Origin: Streptomyces sp. NA04227
Lineage (GTDB): Bacteria > Actinomycetota > Actinomycetes > Streptomycetales > Streptomycetaceae
Direction of reading: 5' to 3'
NCBI RefSeq assembly: GCF_013364195.1
Contig: NZ_CP054918.1
Span: 4,143,001-4,207,000, forward strand
Length of the DNA stretch: 64,000 nucleotides
The translations under genes were made by a program, and so were the position numbers. Shown one piece after another: positions 60,114 to 64,000 of this stretch. How positions within the stretch are numbered: the first letter of the stretch is position 1; every line of letters begins with the position of its first letter. Under the pieces are notes generated by a model. It was not told where the DNA came from. It did no database searches and saw only the letters and a program-made list of their open reading frames with translations.

Positions 60114-61586
60114 TCAGACCTGGCCGTAGAGGGCCGCCGAGTCGACCAGCCGGATGTCAGGTTCGGTTTCCGCTGTGGCATGCGCCTTCTCGTTGAATCC
60201 GGCTCCGCTGAAACAGATGAGCTGGGTTCTGCTGGTGTCGTAGCGGCCGGCCTGGGTTACGAGATCGCGGATGTGTCGTAGGCGGTCGATGTGAGCTGCG
60301 CCCATGGTGTCGTTCCACTTGGCTTCCCCGATGGCCAACAGCGGTGGCTTGGCGCCGTCGGCGATGCCGATGACCGCCACGTCGACCTCGTGACCGGTTC
60401 GGGCCTTGGGGTCGTGAACGACGCCGTGCCCGACGCGGGCCGGTAGACCGCCCAGAAGCTCGGGGTCGGCGTGATGCAAGGCCCATTCGCGGCAGATCTG
60501 CTCGAAATGGGGCCCGAGGACGTTGCTCACGAAGCGACGGCGGCTGGCCTGCCACACGCGGGCGGCGCTGCCGGGCCGCTCCAGCTGATCCCACACCGGG
60601 CGCATGATGGCGTGGTAAAAGCCGATCAAAGGCTCGGCGATGCGATAGGTGGGGCGGTTGTCGCGGAAGGCGTCGGCGTCGCGGTGGAGCAGGCCGGCGT
60701 CTTCGAGGACGTTGATGGGGTGGGCGATGTCGGTGGCCTTGCGTTCCAGATAGCCGGCCATGCCGCCGCGAGTGGCGTTGCCGTCGGCGACAGCCGCCAG
60801 GACGGACAAGTAGAGGGCGGTGTCGCGCAGATCGGGTTCCTCGGCGAGCAGGTACCGGGCCTCGCGAAAGAGCGGCGTTTCGGGATTGAGGACCGTTCGT
60901 ACGACCCAGTCGTCGAAGTCCTCCGGCCCCGCCGGGCTGTCGCCCCGGGCGAACTCCCGCCGGTAGGCCGGGGTTCCGCCGACGATCGCGTTGACCTGGA
61001 GTGCAAGCCGGGGGTCGGTGATGCCCCAGAACTCGGCGGCGAGGCGGTGGTCGAGGGGGCGTACGACCAGTTCCAGTCCCGCCCGGCCTCGCAGCGGCGC
61101 ATTCCCCGACAGCAGCCTGCCCATGAAGGACAAGGCCGACCCGCACAGCAGCAACCGGGTCCGGGAACCGGCGCGCTGCTCGCGCAGGGGGCGGAGCGCT
61201 TCCTGGATGACAGACGGCAGTTCCGGGTTGGCTTTGGCGAGGTACGGGAACTCGTCGATGACCACCGGCACCGGGCGCTCGGTGCCCAGGGCGAGAAGCG
61301 CGTCTACGACCTCCGACCAGTTGGCGAAGTGGAACGGGCTCGGCGGTCGCACATGTGTCGTCAGAGCAGCACTGATCCGGCGCAGCGACTCCGCGTCGGC
61401 GGCCTCGGTGGCTCCGAAATAGAAGCCGCCCGCGGCGCGGCAGGCGGCGTCCAGCAGGAAGGTCTTTCCCTGACGCCTCCGTCCGGAGACCACTCCGAGG
61501 GTCGCACCGGGTTGCGGGTCGGTGATGAAGCGCGTGAGTGCCGACCACTCGTAGTCACGGTCGAACATCTCGATCGGCCTGTCCAT
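60114..61586 (-). CDS. AAA-type ATPase with DUF234/PD-(D/E)XK-like C-terminus
   Basis: 490 residues. The N-terminal ATPase begins FDRDYEWSALTRFI, with Walker A GRRRQGKT (35-42) and Walker B PVVIDEFPYLA. The sensor strand is RLLLCGSALSFMGRLLSG. A winged-helix part follows (about 265-320). The C-terminal DUF234 domain carries GHEVDVAVIG and LLAIGEAKW (Asp402, Glu421, Lys423), a PD-(D/E)XK nuclease-like arrangement. This family is common in archaea and on mobile islands, with proposed defence or maintenance roles. ATG 61586 has GGAG six bases upstream. It is the only intact gene within the tRNA-Ser repeats. Confidence 0.88.
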   Translation of the reverse strand: MDRPIEMFDRDYEWSALTRFITDPQPGATLGVVSGRRRQGKTFLLDAACRAAGGFYFGATEAADAESLRRISAALTTHVRPPSPFHFANWSEVVDALLALGTERPVPVVIDEFPYLAKANPELPSVIQEALRPLREQRAGSRTRLLLCGSALSFMGRLLSGNAPLRGRAGLELVVRPLDHRLAAEFWGITDPRLALQVNAIVGGTPAYRREFARGDSPAGPEDFDDWVVRTVLNPETPLFREARYLLAEEPDLRDTALYLSVLAAVADGNATRGGMAGYLERKATDIAHPINVLEDAGLLHRDADAFRDNRPTYRIAEPLIGFYHAIMRPVWDQLERPGSAARVWQASRRRFVSNVLGPHFEQICREWALHHADPELLGGLPARVGHGVVHDPKARTGHEVDVAVIGIADGAKPPLLAIGEAKWNDTMGAAHIDRLRHIRDLVTQAGRYDTSRTQLICFSGAGFNEKAHATAETEPDIRLVDSAALYGQV

Positions 61587-61597
61587 GAGCACTCCGT

Positions 61598-61638
61598 ATA
61601 GATAGAAGTACACTTCTATAAAGCGTACCTCTATCTAT
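61598..61638 (-). promoter_or_regulatory. AT-rich nested palindromes upstream of the ATPase gene
   Basis: A perfect inner palindrome, ATAGAAGT-AC-ACTTCTAT, occupies 61602-61619. An outer inverted pair, ATAGATAGA (61598-61606) and TCTATCTAT (61630-61638), flanks it. It starts 12 bp before the ATG, so it should cover the promoter and leader of the ATPase gene. It probably binds a repressor, possibly the ATPase itself or a lost partner. Confidence 0.6.
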
Positions 61639-61825
61639 CGCGCCGCTGTGCTGAACACGGGACTACCGCGCCTGGAAGCAGTTCTTCGAGTGCGCCGCGG
61701 TCGGGGATGATCGCCTTCACGATGCTGGGCCGCAGCGAAGGCGGCCCAGAAGATCGGAACGGTGATCCAGGACGCCTGTGAAACGGCCCTGTGGGCAAAA
61801 ACCAGGACAACGTGGGCTGGGAACA

Positions 61826-61939
61826 CGTCGAAGGGCCCCACCGCAAGCAGTGGGGCCCTTCGACATCGTGCCCGGTGAGGCACTGGCGGAGGATACGAGA
61901 TTCGAACTCGTGAGGGGTTGCCCCCAACACGCTTTCCAA
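61826..61939. repeat. 114-bp direct repeat, copy 2: inside intact tRNA-Ser(GGA)
   Basis: It overlaps the 3' half and terminator (61829-61862) of the functional tRNA. Differences from copy 1 are one base in the terminator stem, one just after it, and one in the anticodon stem. Confidence 0.85.
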
Positions 61940-61971
61940 GCGTGCGCCCTAGGCCTCTAGGCGAATCCTCC
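61884..61971 (-). tRNA. tRNA-Ser (anticodon GGA)
   Basis: On the minus strand: acceptor GGAGGAT/ATCCTCC, anticodon stem CACGC/GCGTG with loop TTGGAAA (anticodon GGA), long variable arm, T-loop GTTCGAATC, discriminator G and encoded CCA. A -10-like TAATGT (61984-61979) lies 7 bp before the 5' end. It is the integration target of the adjacent element and stays intact. Confidence 0.96.
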
Positions 61972-62040
61972 GCCGGGAACATTACATGAAGGCCAGGAGT
62001 GCTAGCGAACTCGTTCCCGGTCGGCCGATCGGGTACCCTG

Positions 62041-62138
62041 GGCGCAGCCCCTCACGTGGCGCTATCTGACTGAACTCCCCCAGGGCCGGAAGGCAGCAAG
62101 GGTAGGTTGGCTCTGGCGGGTGCGTGGGGGGCCCTTGC
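62041..62138 (+). ncRNA. ffs: Bacterial small SRP RNA (4.5S)
   Basis: The apical motif GGCCGGAAGGCAGCAAGGGT is the conserved Ffh-binding loop (GGAA tetraloop and asymmetric bulge). Ends pair as GCCCCTCACG with CGTGGGGGGC (62047-62056 and 62123-62132). TACCCT at 62034-62039 places the 5' end near 62046-62047. Exact ends are approximate. It directs membrane-protein targeting with Ffh. The position between tRNA-Ser and dnaX matches other Streptomyces (from memory). Confidence 0.92.
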
Positions 62139-62278
62139 GTTCCCGGGATCGGTTGTCCGTGCCGCGTGCCGCGTGTGGTCTGTGCCCTCGCTGCCTGTGC
62201 CATCCCTCTCGTCTCCGGGCTCCGGGCTCCGGACTGCGGCGGGACTCGTTGTCGGTGGGCGCCTATAACCTCGTAGGC

Positions 62279-64000
62279 GTGTCGTCTCTCGCGCTGTACC
62301 GCCGTTATCGCCCGGAGTCGTTCGCCGAGGTCATCGGGCAGGAGCATGTCACCGACCCGTTGCAGCAGGCGCTGCGGAACAACCGGGTCAATCACGCGTA
62401 CCTGTTCAGTGGTCCGCGCGGCTGTGGCAAGACGACCAGTGCGCGCATCCTGGCGCGCTGTCTGAACTGTGAGCAGGGTCCCACCCCGACGCCCTGCGGG
62501 GAGTGCCACTCCTGTCGTGACCTGGCGCGCAACGGGCCCGGTTCCATCGACGTCATCGAGATCGACGCGGCGTCGCACGGTGGTGTGGACGACGCCCGTG
62601 AGCTGCGCGAGAAGGCGTTCTTCGGGCCGGCCGCCAGTCGCTACAAGATCTACATCATCGACGAGGCGCACATGGTCACCCCGGCGGGCTTCAACGCCCT
62701 GCTGAAGGTGGTCGAGGAGCCGCCCGAGCACCTCAAGTTCATCTTCGCCACCACCGAGCCCGAGAAGGTCATCGGGACGATCCGCTCGCGTACGCACCAC
62801 TATCCGTTCCGGCTCGTGCCGCCGGGCACGCTGCGCGACTACCTCGGCGAGGTGTGCGGGCGCGAGGAGATCCCGGTCGAGGAGGGCGTACTGCCGCTGG
62901 TGGTGCGGGCGGGCGCCGGGTCCGTGCGTGACTCGATGTCCGTCATGGACCAGCTGCTCGCCGGGGCCCGCGCCGAGGGCGTGACGTATGCCATGGCCAC
63001 CTCGCTGCTCGGGTACACCGACGGCTCGCTGCTCGACTCCGTGGTCGAGGCCTTCGCCTCGGGGGACGGCGCCGCGGCCTTCGAGGTCGTGGACCGGGTC
63101 ATCGAAGGCGGCAACGACCCCCGCCGCTTCGTCGCCGACCTGCTGGAGCGGCTCCGTGACCTGGTGATTCTCGCCGCGGTCCCGGACGCCGCGGAGAAGA
63201 GTCTGCTCGACGCGCCCGCCGATGTCGTCGAGCGTATGCAGGCCCAGGCCGGTGTCTTCGGCGCCGCCGAACTGAGCCGCGCCGCCGACCTCGTCTACCA
63301 GGGCCTGACCGAGATGCGCGGCGCCACCGCTCCGCGCCTCCAACTCGAGCTGATCTGCGCCCGCGTCCTGCTGCCCGCCGCCTACGAGGACGAGCGCGCC
63401 GTACTCGCCCGCCTCGAACGGCTCGAACGCGGCGGCCTCCAGATCATGCCCGGCAGCCCGACGCCCCCCGTGGCCTACGCGCCCGGGGCCGGAGCGCACC
63501 CGCCGATGCAGGCGGACCCGAACGCGGCGGGGCCGGGGGGCGGTCCCGCCGGTGGCGCGGGGTACGGAAACGTGCCGCCCGGTGGGGGACCGGCGGCGGC
63601 GCGGGCTGCGGTACGGGGTGGTGGGGTTCTCGCTCCCACTCCGGCGCCCACTGCTCCCGCTCCCACTCCGGCTTCCGCTCCTCCTTCTGCTGCCCCACCC
63701 TCTACCTCTCCCTTCCCCCCTCCGTCTCCCTCGGCTTCCGCCGATGTGCCCTCCGAGGTGGCGCCCGCGCAGTCCGATGGAGGTGGCCAGCCCGCCCCGG
63801 GCGAGGCCGGACCCGGCGTTGCGGCAGAGACCGGAGCCGGGACCGGTGGCACCGGCGGGCGGCCCGGAGCCTGGCCCGGTGCGGCGGCGCCTGGCAGCGG
63901 AGGTGCTGGTGCCGGGGGCGGCGCCGACCGTCGTCCCGGCGGCTGGCCCACGGCTGCCGCGGCAGGCAGCGGGCAGGCCCAGGCTCCGGGACGCGCCGCT
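62279..64000 (+). CDS. dnaX: DNA polymerase III gamma/tau subunit (5' part; runs off the window)
   Basis: At least 574 codons are present and the gene continues beyond the window. It begins VSSLALYRRYRPESFAEVIGQEHV. Walker A is GPRGCGKTT (45-53). Zinc-module cysteines are at about 64, 73, 76 and 79. Walker B/DEAH is IYIIDEAH and the SRC motif region is TIRSRTHHYPFRL. This is the clamp-loader ATPase that loads the beta clamp in the replisome. From about residue 400 the sequence is Pro/Ala/Gly-rich, the usual linker before the tau part. The start is GTG 62279. TATAAC (62264-62269) lies 9 bp upstream and no ribosome site is seen. Confidence 0.97.
   Translation, partial: MSSLALYRRYRPESFAEVIGQEHVTDPLQQALRNNRVNHAYLFSGPRGCGKTTSARILARCLNCEQGPTPTPCGECHSCRDLARNGPGSIDVIEIDAASHGGVDDARELREKAFFGPAASRYKIYIIDEAHMVTPAGFNALLKVVEEPPEHLKFIFATTEPEKVIGTIRSRTHHYPFRLVPPGTLRDYLGEVCGREEIPVEEGVLPLVVRAGAGSVRDSMSVMDQLLAGARAEGVTYAMATSLLGYTDGSLLDSVVEAFASGDGAAAFEVVDRVIEGGNDPRRFVADLLERLRDLVILAAVPDAAEKSLLDAPADVVERMQAQAGVFGAAELSRAADLVYQGLTEMRGATAPRLQLELICARVLLPAAYEDERAVLARLERLERGGLQIMPGSPTPPVAYAPGAGAHPPMQADPNAAGPGGGPAGGAGYGNVPPGGGPAAARAAVRGGGVLAPTPAPTAPAPTPASAPPSAAPPSTSPFPPPSPSASADVPSEVAPAQSDGGGQPAPGEAGPGVAAETGAGTGGTGGRPGAWPGAAAPGSGGAGAGGGADRRPGGWPTAAAAGSGQAQAPGRAA

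Larger units (their letters stand above)
59411..61939. mobile_element. Probable integrative element remnant at tRNA-Ser(GGA)
   Basis: The direct repeats at 59411-59524 and 61826-61939 enclose about 2.3 kb. That interval holds one intact gene (a leftward ATPase, 60114-61586) and non-coding or decayed sequence. No integrase, replication or transfer gene is visible, so the element is decayed, mobilised in trans, or an internal deletion derivative. The base composition at the ATPase promoter is far more AT-rich than elsewhere. Site-specific integration into tRNA 3' ends is established for actinomycete elements. Confidence 0.65.

Overview
The window reads as a Streptomyces (or close actinomycete) chromosome. 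The sequence is very GC-rich with strong third-codon-position G/C bias and frequent GTG/TTG starts. It carries the paired sporulation-type sigma genes (sigN/sigF type), tadA with its actinobacterial companion protein, upp, a LytR_C-domain protein, a SARP regulator, and the block tRNA-Ser, 4.5S SRP RNA and dnaX. From memory, the order of sigN, sigF, tRNA-Ser, tadA and upp, with dnaX further on, matches the Streptomyces coelicolor core around SCO4034-SCO4067. That placement was not checked against any database.

Layout. 1-5.8 kb: a MarR regulator, a tail-anchored small protein with a leaderless-type promoter, a secreted GH25 muramidase with two peptidoglycan-binding repeats, and a NarL-type two-component system. 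5.8-9.4 kb: two SigB/F-class sigma factors, a Dabb protein, a small membrane protein and tRNA-Ser(CGA). 9.4-13.1 kb: tadA and its associated gene, split apart by a divergent MarR/membrane-protein pair, then a small basic protein and upp. 13.3-19.7 kb: LytR_C protein, a VapB-like/ParB-like small protein, an HhH-GPD repair protein, a four-EF-hand protein, a secreted YVTN propeller, a HTH-TOBE protein and a secreted repeat protein.

19.8-36.5 kb is accessory in character. It holds an ABC exporter, a convergent pair of SMI1/KNR4 (SUKH) proteins, a SARP, a Cmx/CmlR-type drug exporter, two methyltransferases (one with a divergent TetR and twin operators), a formate/nitrite-type channel, a lipoprotein and a GNAT acetyltransferase behind a possible 18-codon leader ORF. 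36.7-43.3 kb is secretome: a propeller-plus-ricin-lectin protein, an unknown secreted protein, an M4 metalloprotease and a DUF4185 protein.

43.4-52.9 kb runs on one strand: a membrane Ser/Thr kinase, a small adaptor-like protein translationally coupled to a large P-loop NTPase with TPR-like repeats, and a coupled MoxR ATPase/VWA-metallopeptidase-like pair. A truncated antisense gene remnant separates the last two pairs. This is the best candidate for a poorly described NTP-dependent signalling or conflict system. 53-59.3 kb: a GMC oxidoreductase, a TerB-like protein, a PAS-PAS-GAF-PP2C-ATPase signalling phosphatase and two small proteins.

59.4-62 kb: the 3' half of tRNA-Ser(GGA) and its terminator are repeated as a 114-bp near-identical direct repeat about 2.3 kb from the intact gene. 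The interval carries a single AAA-type ATPase with a DUF234/PD-(D/E)XK-like tail and an unusually AT-rich palindromic promoter. This looks like a decayed or mobilisable integrative element. The SRP RNA and the 5' part of dnaX close the window. Intergenic regions throughout are rich in short tandem repeats with units of 6 to 34 bp. No CRISPR array, recognisable transposase or complete biosynthetic gene cluster was seen.
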